64,000 nt of DNA from an uncultured Bacteroidales bacterium. GTDB lineage: Bacteria > Bacteroidota > Bacteroidia > Bacteroidales > UBA932. Position 1 is the stretch's first letter, and each line of letters opens with the position of its first letter. Positions 42,095-50,792 of this stretch are shown one piece after another. A model generated the notes under the pieces. It was not told the origin of the DNA, ran no database searches, and saw only the letters and a list, made by a program, of their open reading frames with translations. The DNA lies in the NCBI GenBank assembly GCA_946187865.1, contig CAMHST010000005.1:1-64000 (forward strand), read 5' to 3'. The translations under genes and the position numbers were made by a program.

Positions 42095-42976
42095 ATGACA
42101 CCAGAAGAGTTAATAAAGAAGGTCCGGAAGATAGAGATCAAGACCAAGGCGCTGAGTCACCAGATCTTCGCCGGAGAGTACCACTCCGCCTTTAAAGGGC
42201 GGGGAATGGCTTTCAGCGAGGTGCGGGAGTATCAGTGGGGGGACGATGTGCGCAACATGGACTGGAATGTGACCGCCCGCATGAACGCTCCTTACGTGAA
42301 GGTGTTCGAGGAAGAGCGGGAACTTACCGTGGTGCTGCTGGTGGACATTTCCCGGTCCGGCCTTTTTGGAACGCAGGTGAAGACCAAACGGGAGCAGATT
42401 GCGGAGATTGCCGCCACCCTGGCCTTTTCGGCCATCCTGAATAACGACAAAGTGGGCTGCATCCTGTTCAGCGACACGGTGGAGAAGTTTATTCCGCCGG
42501 CAAAGGGGCGCACCCATTTCCTGCACATTATCCGGGAAATCCTGGAATATGAACCCCGCCACGACGGCACGGATGTCGGGGAGGCGCTCCGCTACCTGAC
42601 CAACGCCATCAAGAAAAAGTGTACGGCGTTCATCCTGTCCGATATGTTGGATGTGAATCCCGACGGCACGCCGCGCTATGAAGAGGCCATGAAGGTGGCC
42701 GTGAACCGGCACGACCTGTCCGTGATCCGTGTGAGCGATCCGCGGGAGAAGGCCCTTCCCAACGTGGGGCTGGTGCATGCGAAAGATGCGGAGACCGGCG
42801 CTTCCCGCTGGGTGAACACGGCTTCCAGGAAGGTGCGCAGCGCCTACGGGGAGTGGTACAGGAATGCCACCCGTCAGGCCGACAAGGTGCTGCTCCGCTA
42901 CCAGGTGGACCGGGTGGACATCGGCACGCAGGAAGATTATGTACGGGGCTTAATGGCTTTATTCCACAGAAGATGA
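42095..42976 (+). CDS. DUF58-domain protein of the Bat operon
   Basis: This 293-residue DUF58 protein has the conserved core SAFKGRGMAFSEVREYQWGDDVRNMDWNVTARMN, then a VWA-like segment with LLVDISRSGLFG, a degenerate MIDAS site. ESCILFSDTVEKF-like text and AFILSDMLDVNP continue the fold. Such proteins pair with MoxR ATPases. ATG 42095 is preferred over TTG 42086. The stop overlaps the next ATG (ATGA). A set of palindromes fills the 110-base gap upstream. Confidence 0.9.
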   Translation: MTPEELIKKVRKIEIKTKALSHQIFAGEYHSAFKGRGMAFSEVREYQWGDDVRNMDWNVTARMNAPYVKVFEEERELTVVLLVDISRSGLFGTQVKTKREQIAEIAATLAFSAILNNDKVGCILFSDTVEKFIPPAKGRTHFLHIIREILEYEPRHDGTDVGEALRYLTNAIKKKCTAFILSDMLDVNPDGTPRYEEAMKVAVNRHDLSVIRVSDPREKALPNVGLVHAKDAETGASRWVNTASRKVRSAYGEWYRNATRQADKVLLRYQVDRVDIGTQEDYVRGLMALFHRR

Positions 42977-43956
42977 GATTGAAACTGATGATATCGGCCT
43001 TGCTGCTGCCGGCGGCGCTCTTTGCCCAGGGCAGGCGCGTAGATGCGGGAGAAACGTTTCTGGAGCCGCTCCAGAAACGGGATTCCGTACTCATCGCAGA
43101 CCAGCTCCGCTACGGGGTGGTGCTCAAGGACGTGAAGGAAAACACTCCGCTGGCCCTGCCGGAACTGAAGCCGGAGCAGGACAGTCCGCTGGAGATTGTG
43201 GGCAGCTGGCAACTGGACTCCACCCGGGTGAGCGGGCGCAAGGAAAGCCCCGCCCGATACGATATCCGGGCCTCCCTGGTGCTGGCCGCTTTCATGGGCG
43301 GCAGTTACGAGCTTCCGGACATTCCCGTGCTCCTGAACGGAGATACGCTGGTTTTCCGCGCCGGCGAACCGCTGGAGGTAAAAGAACTCCCCGTTGACAT
43401 GGAGACTTTCCAGCCCAACGACATCAAGCCCCAGGTCAAGTTCCCCTATACGTTCGGGGAGGTGTTCCCCTGGGTGCTGGGCGTGCTGCTTTTCGCCGCC
43501 CTGGTGTATCTGCTGGTGCGGGCGGTGCTTCGGCACCGGAAAGCGGCGGAGGAAAAAGCGGATGCGGAACCGGCCCATATCAGGGCCCTGCGCAAGCTGG
43601 ACGCCTTCCGCTCGGACAAATTCTGGGCGCCTGAAAAGCAGAAGTCCTTCTACTCCGGGGTGACAGACACGCTCCGCGAGTATATCGCGTCCCGTTTCGG
43701 GGTGGGCGCCCTGGAAATGACCACGGCAGAGCTCTTTTATGCCCTTAAGGATGCCAAGGATATCCCGGCAGACCTTTACCAGGAAATGAAAGACCTGTTC
43801 GAGCGTGCCGACTTTGTGAAGTTCGCCAAGTTCACCGCCTCCGACGAGGACAACGCCAAGGTGCTTCCCGGCGCGGTGCGCTTTGTGACCACTACCTACC
43901 AGAGCCAGCTGGAGGCCGACGAAAAACAAAAGGAAGGGAAACAGGAGGAGGAATAG
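42973..43956 (+). CDS. Unrecognised Bat-operon membrane protein
   Basis: This 327-residue protein has a signal peptide (MRLKLMISALLLPAALFAQG). An exported N-terminal domain follows (SLVLAAFMGGSYELPDIPVLLNGDTLVF has beta-type character), then one membrane helix (VFPWVLGVLLFAALVYLLVRAVL) at about 170-192. A cytoplasmic helical part resembles a DUF4381-like or TPR-poor domain (FWAPEKQKSFYSGVTDTLREYIASRFGV). I do not recognise the family by name. Its place between the DUF58 and batA genes is normal in Bacteroidetes Bat operons. It starts inside the DUF58 stop (ATGA) and ends 3 bases before batA. Confidence 0.8.
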   Translation: MRLKLMISALLLPAALFAQGRRVDAGETFLEPLQKRDSVLIADQLRYGVVLKDVKENTPLALPELKPEQDSPLEIVGSWQLDSTRVSGRKESPARYDIRASLVLAAFMGGSYELPDIPVLLNGDTLVFRAGEPLEVKELPVDMETFQPNDIKPQVKFPYTFGEVFPWVLGVLLFAALVYLLVRAVLRHRKAAEEKADAEPAHIRALRKLDAFRSDKFWAPEKQKSFYSGVTDTLREYIASRFGVGALEMTTAELFYALKDAKDIPADLYQEMKDLFERADFVKFAKFTASDEDNAKVLPGAVRFVTTTYQSQLEADEKQKEGKQEEE

Positions 43957-43959
43957 CGT

Positions 43960-44943
43960 ATGTTTTTTGAGTATCCACATCTGCTCTGGCTGTTGGCCGT
44001 TCCCGCATTGCTGGTCCTGCGTTACCTGTGGATAGAGATCCGGGACCGCAGACCCCATCTCCGCGTGTCTTCGCTGGACGAGTGGGCTGCCGGCGGGTCC
44101 GGCATCCTGAACTGGCTGCGGCACGTTCCCTTCGTCCTCAGGACGGCGGCCCTTTCCCTGATTATCGTGGCCATCGCCCGGCCCAGAAGCTCCACCCAGA
44201 TGGAAAGGGTAGATACGGAGGGCATCGACATCGTGTTCGCCATGGACGTCTCTACCAGTATGCTGGCCAGGGATTTCCAGCCGGACCGCCTGAGCGCGGC
44301 CAAGGACATCGCCATCGAGTTTATCGCCCAGCGTCCCAGCGACCGCATGGGAATCGTGGTGTTTGCCGGCGAAAGTTATACCCAGTGTCCCCTTACCACC
44401 GACCGGGCCACCCTGATCAACCTGATGAAAGAGGTGCAGACAGACCTGATCGAGGACGGTACGGCGATCGGCAACGGACTGGCCACCGCCGTGGCCCGCA
44501 TGAAGGATTCGGATGCCAAGAGCCGCGTGGTGATCCTGCTCACCGACGGCGTGAACAACATGGGCGAGATAGACCCCGGCATGGCTTCCGACATTGCCAA
44601 AACCTACGGGATCCGGGTCTATACGATTGGCGTAGGCGCCAACGGAGAGGCTCCTTACCCGATGCAGACGCCCTGGGGAATCGAGCTCCGGAACGTTCCG
44701 GTGGAGATTGACGAGCCGCTGCTGAAAAACATTGCCGACAACACCGGCGGACGCTATTTCCGGGCGACGGACAACACCAAACTGAGTGAGATTTACGCGG
44801 AGATCGGCCAGATGGAGAAGACCCGCACCACGGTGGACTCGTTCCCGGTCTATAAGGATTTGTATAAAGGATATGCGGTCGCGGCGCTCCTGTGCCTGCT
44901 GTTGGAGCTGCTGATCGGCGCATTATTGAGGAGGATGCCGTGA
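43960..44943 (+). CDS. batA: BatA: VWA-domain membrane protein
   Basis: This 327-residue inner-membrane protein has two N-terminal helices (LLWLLAVPALLVLRYL, FVLRTAALSLIIVAIARP), a VWA domain with a good MIDAS motif DVSTSMLARDF, VVFAGESYTQCPLTTDRA, and VILLTDGVNNMG. A C-terminal helix (GYAVAALLCLLLELLIGALL) anchors it. It is thought to form a complex with BatB and to support oxygen tolerance in Bacteroides fragilis, though the mechanism is unclear. The stop overlaps the batB ATG by one base. Confidence 0.93.
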   Translation: MFFEYPHLLWLLAVPALLVLRYLWIEIRDRRPHLRVSSLDEWAAGGSGILNWLRHVPFVLRTAALSLIIVAIARPRSSTQMERVDTEGIDIVFAMDVSTSMLARDFQPDRLSAAKDIAIEFIAQRPSDRMGIVVFAGESYTQCPLTTDRATLINLMKEVQTDLIEDGTAIGNGLATAVARMKDSDAKSRVVILLTDGVNNMGEIDPGMASDIAKTYGIRVYTIGVGANGEAPYPMQTPWGIELRNVPVEIDEPLLKNIADNTGGRYFRATDNTKLSEIYAEIGQMEKTRTTVDSFPVYKDLYKGYAVAALLCLLLELLIGALLRRMP

Positions 44944-45947
44944 TGTTGATGTTTGCCGACTATAAGTTTTTGTACCTGTTGCTGCTGATCCCGGTCTTCC
45001 TGCTGGGGTACGGCCTGTTGCGCTACTTCCGGCGCCGCCGGGTGGAGGCCTTCGGCGACAGGGAGCTGGTAGAGGCGCTGATGCCTTCCCGTTCCCGCTC
45101 CAAGGGCTGGGTGCGGATGGTGCTCTTCTGCCTGGCGTTCTTCTTCTTCGTGGTGGGTCTGGCCCGGCCGCAGACCGGCGCCAAACTCTCCGAGCGCACC
45201 ACCCGGGGAGCGGAAATCATTGTGGCGCTGGACGTTTCCAATTCCATGCTGGCGGAAGATTATTCTCCCAATCGGCTGGAAAGGGCCAAACTGGCTATCT
45301 CCCGGCTCACGGACCTGCTGCAGGAAGACCGGATAGGCCTGGTCATCTTTGCCGGCACCTCTTTCGTGCAGCTTCCGGTGACCACCGACTATGTCAGCGC
45401 CAAGATGTTCCTGGGGTCGATAGACACCGGTTCCATTCCGGTTCAGGGAACGGCCATCGGCGATGCCATCCGGCTCAGTATCAAGAGCTTCAGCGCGCAG
45501 AGTGAGAAAAGCCGCGTGATCGTGGTGATCTCTGACGGTGAAAACCACGAGGACGATCCCGTAGAGGCTGCCAAACTGGCGGCGGAGGTAGGGATCAAGG
45601 TGTACACGATCGGCGTGGGCTCGGCCGAGGGTCAGCCTATCCCGGTGGACGGAAGCCTCCTCAGGGATTCCCAGGGAGAGATCGTCGTGAGCCGCCTGGA
45701 CGAGAAAACCCTCCGGGACATCGCCCGGGCCGGTGGCGGCGCCTACATCCATGCCGGGAACGAGGAGTTCGGCCTGAACCCCATCGTCCAGGACATCCGC
45801 CGCATGGAAGACGAGGAATTGGGCAGTATCGTGTTCGAGGAATACGACGAGCAGTACATGTACTTCTTCGGGATCGCCCTGCTGCTGTTTGTGATTGAAA
45901 TGCTCATTGGCGAGCGCAAGCCCCGCCGGAAACTGTTCGAGCGATGA
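44943..45947 (+). CDS. batB: BatB: VWA-domain membrane protein
   Basis: This 334-residue protein is the partner of BatA: two helices at the start (LYLLLLIPVFLLGYGLLRY, MVLFCLAFFFFVVGLARP), MIDAS motif ALDVSNSMLAEDYSP, IGLVIFAGTSFVQLPVTTDY, and a C-terminal helix (YMYFFGIALLLFVIEMLIG). The sequence is more conserved than BatA in the ISDGENHEDD region. The ATG at 44943 (MLMFADYK) overlaps the batA stop; further upstream starts run into batA. The batC start overlaps its stop by 4 bases. Confidence 0.93.
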   Translation: MLMFADYKFLYLLLLIPVFLLGYGLLRYFRRRRVEAFGDRELVEALMPSRSRSKGWVRMVLFCLAFFFFVVGLARPQTGAKLSERTTRGAEIIVALDVSNSMLAEDYSPNRLERAKLAISRLTDLLQEDRIGLVIFAGTSFVQLPVTTDYVSAKMFLGSIDTGSIPVQGTAIGDAIRLSIKSFSAQSEKSRVIVVISDGENHEDDPVEAAKLAAEVGIKVYTIGVGSAEGQPIPVDGSLLRDSQGEIVVSRLDEKTLRDIARAGGGAYIHAGNEEFGLNPIVQDIRRMEDEELGSIVFEEYDEQYMYFFGIALLLFVIEMLIGERKPRRKLFER

Positions 45948-46687
45948 AAAAATGTTTGGTAATACTGCTGTCCTTCTGCTGTTTAAGCGCTTTTGCGCAG
46001 AAGGGAGACCTTCGCCGGGGGAACCGCCAGTTCCGCAAAGGGGACTTTGCCCAGGCCGACCTGAGCTATCGGAAGGCTTTGGTGCAGGACTCCACTTCGG
46101 TGGCGGCCGTCTATAACCTGGCCAATACCCTGTACCGGGAAAAAGACATGGAGAATGCCCGGAAAATGCTGGACGGCGTAAAGGAAAGCGCTCAGCAAGA
46201 GGCTTTCGCCCCGGATTATTACTTCAATCTGGGCGATGTGGCCATAGCCCAGGAAGACTGGCAGGCGGCGGTGGATGCGTTCAAGGAGTGCCTTGTCAGA
46301 ACCCCCGGGGACCTGGCGGCCAAGGAGAATTACATCTATGCCCGCAATAAACTGATGGAGCAGCAGAACCAGGACCAGAACCAGGATCAGAACCAGGATC
46401 AGAACCAGGATCAGGACCAGGATCAGGACCAGAATCAGGATCAAAACCAGGATCAAAACCAGGACCAGAACCAGAATCAAGATCAAAATCAGGATCAAAA
46501 CCAGAACCGGGATCAGGACCAGAAACAGGATGGCGGTGGGCAGGACGGTCAGCAGCCCCAGATTTCTCCTCAGCAGGCCCAGCAGATGTTGCAGGCCATC
46601 CAGCAAAAGGAAAAGCAGACCCAGGAAAAGGTAGATCAGAAGAAGGCGGCAGCCCTGAAGTCCCGCCAGAAAGAAAAGAATTGGTAG
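45944..46687 (+). CDS. batC: BatC: TPR protein with an Asn/Gln/Asp repeat tract
   Basis: This 247-residue periplasmic protein has a signal peptide (MKKCLVILLSFCCLSAFAQ), then TPR-like helices (RRGNRQFRKGDFAQADLSYRKAL, VYNLANTLYREKDMENARKML, NLGDVAIAQEDWQAAVDAFKEC). A tract of about 60 residues made of NQDQ/DQDQ units follows, at about 142-200. The tract is encoded by a hexamer-like repeat (CAGGATCAGAAC and variants, 46364-46530). A Gln-rich coiled-coil tail ends the protein. BatC proteins often have such tracts. The batD fusion gene starts 6 bases downstream. Confidence 0.9.
   Translation: MKKCLVILLSFCCLSAFAQKGDLRRGNRQFRKGDFAQADLSYRKALVQDSTSVAAVYNLANTLYREKDMENARKMLDGVKESAQQEAFAPDYYFNLGDVAIAQEDWQAAVDAFKECLVRTPGDLAAKENYIYARNKLMEQQNQDQNQDQNQDQNQDQDQDQDQNQDQNQDQNQDQNQNQDQNQDQNQNRDQDQKQDGGGQDGQQPQISPQQAQQMLQAIQQKEKQTQEKVDQKKAAALKSRQKEKNW
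46364..46530 (+). repeat. Tandem codon repeat in batC
   Basis: About 28 near-identical six-base units, alternating Asn/Asp and Gln codons (for example AACCAGGATCAG), make the NQDQ tract. Third-position variation such as AAT/AAC and CAA/CAG shows it is not a pure tract, so replication slippage is moderated. Confidence 0.75.
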
Positions 46688-46693
46688 AAGGAT

Positions 46694-49309
46694 ATGAAAC
46701 GGATTATCTCAATTTGTGCCCTTGTCCTCATGGCGCTCCCGCTGTGGGCGCAGTCGGCCATCCGCGTAGAGGTGCACAATATCGTGGAATTGTCGGAACG
46801 CTTTAACGTAGTGTTCGTGGTGGAAGGCGAGCACGCCCCGTCGGATTTCGAATGGAGCGCCGGAGATGATTTCAGCATTGTCTGGGGGCCCCAGAAAGGC
46901 TCTTCTACCAGCATCCAGATCGTGAACGGGAAAACCACCCGGAACTCGCAGACTTCCTATACCTATATCCTTCAGGCCAAGAAGACGGGGACGTTCACGC
47001 TCCCGCCGGCATCGGCCAAGGTGCGTGGAAACGCCATCCAGTCCAAGGCGGTGAGTATCCAGGTGGTGGACAACGGCTCGCGTCCTTCCCAAGGGGCATC
47101 GGCCGATGACACGCAGCAGGAGGGCGCGGCAAACGCCAGTCAGCAGCGCTCCGAGGAACCCGATATTTTCATGCGCCTGTCCCTGAGCCGTTCTTCCGTG
47201 GTGGTGGGAGAACCGGTGACGGCGACGCTGAAAATTTATCACCGGACCAACCTGGTCGGTTTCGAAAATGCCAAGTTCCCCTCTTTCAACGGTTTCTGGA
47301 GCCAGGAAGTGGAGTCTCCCTCCAACATCGAGTTCCAGCGGGAGCAGGTGGACGGCAAGATGTACAATGCGGCCGTGCTTCGCCGCTGGGTCATCATTCC
47401 CCAGAAGGCTGGCGACCAGACCCTGGATCCGGCAGAGATTGTCTGCCTGGTGAATACGCAGCGCCGCCGCAGCACCGGATCCATTTTCGACGATTTCTTC
47501 GAGAACGATTATGTGACCACCCGGCAGCGGGTGTACACGGGCGCTCCCACCCTGCATGTGTCGGCCCTTCCTGCCGGCGCGCCGGCCTCGTTCGGCGGCG
47601 GAGTGGGCAATTTCACCGTACAGGCGCGTCTGAGCAAGGACTCCCTCAAGACCCACGACGCCGCGTCGCTGCTGGTGACGATCTCCGGAAAGGGCAATAT
47701 CGCCCTGCTGGAAGCGCCCAAGCTCAATTTCCCGCCGGACTTCGAGGTGTACGATGTCCGTACTACAGTCAACACTGACAAAAGCGGAACGTCCGGCTCC
47801 AAGACCTTCGAGTATCCGTTCATCCCCCGCAGTCCCGGAGACTTCTCCATCGCCCCTGTGAAATATGGATTCTACGATGTCTCCGCGCGCAGGTACCAGA
47901 CCGCTTCTACCGATTCGCTCCATCTGAGCGTGGCGCGGGGTGTCGGATCGGCCTCCAGTGTGCCCGACAGCGGGTCTTCCCTGGTGGTAGACCGCAAAGG
48001 CGTGAAAAACCTCGGGGACGACATCCGTTTCATCCGCTCCAGCACGGACTTGGGCGAGGGCCGGGATTTCCTGGTCTATTCTCCGGTCTGGTGGGGCTGT
48101 ATCGTGCTCCTGCTGCTCTTGGGCCTGGGCTTTTACCTGGGCTTCCGGAAGGTGGCCGCACGCCGGGCCGACGTAGCCGGCACCCGCAACCGCAAGGCTA
48201 CGCGGATGGCCATGAAGCGGCTGTCGCAGGCGCATGATTTCCTGCAGAAGAACTTATACACAGCCTTTTACGAGGAACTCCACCGCTCCCTGCTGGGCTT
48301 TGTCGGGGACAAATTGTCCATGGACATGGCCGAGCAGAACAAAGAGAACATCGGGGAAGCGCTCCGGGAGGGTGGCGTTTCGGCTGAAACGGCCGACGGA
48401 TTCACCGCCCTGCTGGATGCCTGCGAATTCGCCCGCTATTCCCCCGACGCCGGCCACGAGGCCATGGCTGCCCATTACGACCAGGCTGTCGCTTTGATTA
48501 CCACCATCGACTCTTCCATGAAAAAGACCCCGTCCCCTAAGCACGCCCTCACTTCCAGCCTGCTCCTGCTGCTGGTGGGCAGCTTCTCGCTCCAGGCGGC
48601 TCCGCTGTCCTATCCCGACTCCCTCTGGCGCTCCGGCGTAGAGGCCTATACGGCAGGGGATTATGCATCGGCCCTGCAGGACTGGGAAGAGCTGCGGTCG
48701 GCCGGGCTGGTGTCCAAGGAACTGTATTACAATCTGGGCAATGCGTATTTCAAGACCGAAGAGATTGCCCCTGCCATCCTCTGGTATGAGCGCGCCCTTC
48801 GGCTGGACCCGTCCGACGCCGATATCCGCTACAACCTGGAATTCGCCCGTTCCCGTACCCAGGACCGCATCGACGAGGTCCCGGAAATCTTCTTCGAGGC
48901 GTGGGGCCACAAGATGTGCTATTTGCTGCCTTCCGATACCTGGGCGGTCCTATCCCTGGTATTTTTGGCGGCTACGGTTGCGCTTGCCCTGCTGTTCCTG
49001 CTGGGCTCTACCAGCGGCCGGCGCCGGCTGGGCTTCTTCGCCGGTATCGTGACGCTGCTGCTGGCGTTCCTGGGCTGGGATTTCGCCCAGTGGCAGCGGA
49101 CGGAAGCCCGCAGGCAGGATACGGCCATCGTCATGCGGGCGGTGTCCTCCGTAAAGAGTTCCCCTTCGGCCGACACAGCCAAAGACCTGTTCATCCTGCA
49201 CGAAGGCACCCGTGTCAAGCTGCTGGACAGCGTGTCTTCCTATTCCAATATCGAACTGTCCGACGGCCGTCAGGGCTGGATCCTTACGAAGGATATCGAG
49301 GTGATATAG
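46694..49309 (+). CDS. batD: BatD-BatE fusion protein
   Basis: This 871-residue open frame joins two Bat proteins. Residues 1-608 form a BatD-like part: signal peptide (KRIISICALVLMALPLWAQS), beta-rich BatD domains (FKNGFWSQEVESP-like text at 210-220), and one membrane helix (WWGCIVLLLLLGLGFYLGF). From Met609 (48518) the sequence reads MKKTPSPKHALTSSLLLLLVG, the signal peptide of a BatE-like protein, then TPR repeats (ALQDWEELRSAGLVSKELYYNLGNAYFK), two membrane helices and a C-terminal SH3-like segment (GTRVKLLDSVSSYSNIELSDGRQGWIL). No stop separates them. A terminator follows at 49328. Confidence 0.88.
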   Translation: MKRIISICALVLMALPLWAQSAIRVEVHNIVELSERFNVVFVVEGEHAPSDFEWSAGDDFSIVWGPQKGSSTSIQIVNGKTTRNSQTSYTYILQAKKTGTFTLPPASAKVRGNAIQSKAVSIQVVDNGSRPSQGASADDTQQEGAANASQQRSEEPDIFMRLSLSRSSVVVGEPVTATLKIYHRTNLVGFENAKFPSFNGFWSQEVESPSNIEFQREQVDGKMYNAAVLRRWVIIPQKAGDQTLDPAEIVCLVNTQRRRSTGSIFDDFFENDYVTTRQRVYTGAPTLHVSALPAGAPASFGGGVGNFTVQARLSKDSLKTHDAASLLVTISGKGNIALLEAPKLNFPPDFEVYDVRTTVNTDKSGTSGSKTFEYPFIPRSPGDFSIAPVKYGFYDVSARRYQTASTDSLHLSVARGVGSASSVPDSGSSLVVDRKGVKNLGDDIRFIRSSTDLGEGRDFLVYSPVWWGCIVLLLLLGLGFYLGFRKVAARRADVAGTRNRKATRMAMKRLSQAHDFLQKNLYTAFYEELHRSLLGFVGDKLSMDMAEQNKENIGEALREGGVSAETADGFTALLDACEFARYSPDAGHEAMAAHYDQAVALITTIDSSMKKTPSPKHALTSSLLLLLVGSFSLQAAPLSYPDSLWRSGVEAYTAGDYASALQDWEELRSAGLVSKELYYNLGNAYFKTEEIAPAILWYERALRLDPSDADIRYNLEFARSRTQDRIDEVPEIFFEAWGHKMCYLLPSDTWAVLSLVFLAATVALALLFLLGSTSGRRRLGFFAGIVTLLLAFLGWDFAQWQRTEARRQDTAIVMRAVSSVKSSPSADTAKDLFILHEGTRVKLLDSVSSYSNIELSDGRQGWILTKDIEVI

Positions 49310-49327
49310 CGGTCTTTCCCTTATACG

Positions 49328-49362
49328 AAAAAAGCCTTCCAGCTGTTTGGAAGGCTTTTTTT
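49328..49362. terminator. Bidirectional terminator between the Bat operon and glyA
   Basis: A perfect GCCTTCC/GGAAGGC stem, extended by AAAAAA and TTTTTT runs on both sides, with the loop AGCTGTTT. It serves the plus-strand Bat operon and the minus-strand glyA gene. Confidence 0.92.
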
Positions 49363-49380
49363 ATGGGCGGTAGGCAAGGC

Positions 49381-50724
49381 CTAATAGCGGTTCAGCGGCC
49401 GGCCGGAAGTCATCATGTGGACCTTGCGTTTTACCTCGTCCAGGATGAGTTTGTGGGCGATGCGCTCTGCCGTCTGTTTTTCGTCCGGCTCCTTGGCGGA
49501 GAGGGCGGCGGCGTGGGCGTTGGCCGATGCCAGCACCTGGTCGATCAGGTCTACGATCACGAGCATGTCTTTCTCCTCAAAGCCGCGGGAGGTGATGGCG
49601 GGGGTACCTATGCGAAGACCGCTGGTGGCGAAGGCGCTGCGGCTGTCGAAGGGAACCATGTTCTTGTTCACGGTGATGTCTGCCCGCACCAGTTCCTTTT
49701 CTGCCATACGGCCTGTCAGGTCCGGGAATTTGGTGCGCAGGTCTATGAGCATGAGGTGGTTGTCCGTACCGCCGGAAATGATCTTGTAGCCCCTGGCAAT
49801 GAATTCTTTGCACATGGCGGCGGCGTTGGCCACCACCTGCTTCTGGTACTCCTTGTACTCCGGCTGGGCGGCCTCGAAGAAGGCCACGGCCTTGGCGGCA
49901 ATCACATGCTCCAGCGGACCGCCCTGGATGCCCGGGAATACGCTGGAATTGAGGATGGCGCTCATCTTCTTGATCTCTCCCTTCGGGGTGGTAAGGCCCC
50001 AGGGATTGTCGAAGTCCTTGCCCATGAGGATAATGCCGCCGCGCGGACCGCGGAGGGTCTTGTGGGTGGTGGAGGTGACGATATGGGCGTATTTGACGGG
50101 GTTCTTCAGGAGACCGGCGGCAATCAGGCCGGCGGTGTGTGCCATGTCTATCCAGAGGATGGCGCCAACCTCGTCCGCGATTTTGCGCATGCGCTCGTAG
50201 TCCCATTCGCGGGAATAGGCCGATGCACCGCCGATGATGAGCTTGGGCTTGCACTCCAGCGCCTTGCGCTCCATCTCATCGTAATCTACGCGGCCAGTTT
50301 CCGGATCCAGGCCGTAGGGGACGGGATGATACAAGATGCCGGATGCGTTGACGGGAGAACCGTGGGTAAGGTGACCGCCCATGGAGAGGTCCAATCCCAT
50401 GAAAGTGTCTCCGGGGCGGAGGATGGCCATGGTGACGGCCATGTTGGCCTGGGCGCCGGAGTGGGGCTGGACGTTGGCGTATTCTGCGTCGTACAGGGCG
50501 CAGAGGCGGTCGATGGCCAGCTGCTCGATCTGGTCCACTACCTCGCAGCCGCCATAGTAGCGCTTGCCGGGATATCCTTCCGCGTACTTGTTGGTGCAGA
50601 TGGAGCCCATGGCTTCCAGCACCTGGTTGGACACATAGTTCTCGGAGGCGATGAGCTCCAGCCCGGAAGACTGACGCTCCTGCTCTTTCTTGATAAGGTC
50701 AAAAACCTGAAGATCCTGTTTCAT
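49381..50724 (-). CDS. glyA: Serine hydroxymethyltransferase
   Basis: This 447-residue PLP enzyme interconverts serine and glycine with tetrahydrofolate. It starts [32 protein letters not shown] and has the substrate-binding [21 protein letters not shown] with the Asp and His that stack on PLP, and [14 protein letters not shown] with the Schiff-base Lys. The C-terminal part is somewhat longer than E. coli GlyA. A -7 box at 50749-50756 drives it. It complements the serC-serA genes downstream in serine/glycine metabolism. Confidence 0.97.
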   Translation of the reverse strand: MKQDLQVFDLIKKEQERQSSGLELIASENYVSNQVLEAMGSICTNKYAEGYPGKRYYGGCEVVDQIEQLAIDRLCALYDAEYANVQPHSGAQANMAVTMAILRPGDTFMGLDLSMGGHLTHGSPVNASGILYHPVPYGLDPETGRVDYDEMERKALECKPKLIIGGASAYSREWDYERMRKIADEVGAILWIDMAHTAGLIAAGLLKNPVKYAHIVTSTTHKTLRGPRGGIILMGKDFDNPWGLTTPKGEIKKMSAILNSSVFPGIQGGPLEHVIAAKAVAFFEAAQPEYKEYQKQVVANAAAMCKEFIARGYKIISGGTDNHLMLIDLRTKFPDLTGRMAEKELVRADITVNKNMVPFDSRSAFATSGLRIGTPAITSRGFEEKDMLVIVDLIDQVLASANAHAAALSAKEPDEKQTAERIAHKLILDEVKRKVHMMTSGRPLNRY

Positions 50725-50748
50725 AAAAGAAATTAATAATTATGTCCA

Positions 50749-50756
50749 CAAATATA
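50749..50756 (-). promoter_or_regulatory. -7 box TATATTTG for glyA
   Basis: A perfect TAnnTTTG match on the minus strand lies 25 bases upstream of the glyA ATG at 50724, and about 25 bases from the divergent trmH box. Confidence 0.55.
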
Positions 50757-50779
50757 AGCTTTTTTTCCGGCTAAACCAC

Positions 50780-50787
50780 TATCTTTG
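50780..50787 (+). promoter_or_regulatory. -7 box TATCTTTG for the TrmH methyltransferase gene
   Basis: A perfect box ends 6 bases before the ATG at 50793, so a leaderless mRNA is predicted. Confidence 0.6.
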
Positions 50788-50792
50788 CCGGT

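Noticed and set aside
46364-46530. CRISPR-like array
   Set aside because: The repeats are contiguous six-base codon units without spacers, inside batC.
47095-47108. A further copy of the GCATCGGCC loop word in batD
   Set aside because: It reads GGCATCGGCCGATG, a self-palindrome, lacks the TT and TGC parts of the family, and its flanks do not pair. Treated as chance.
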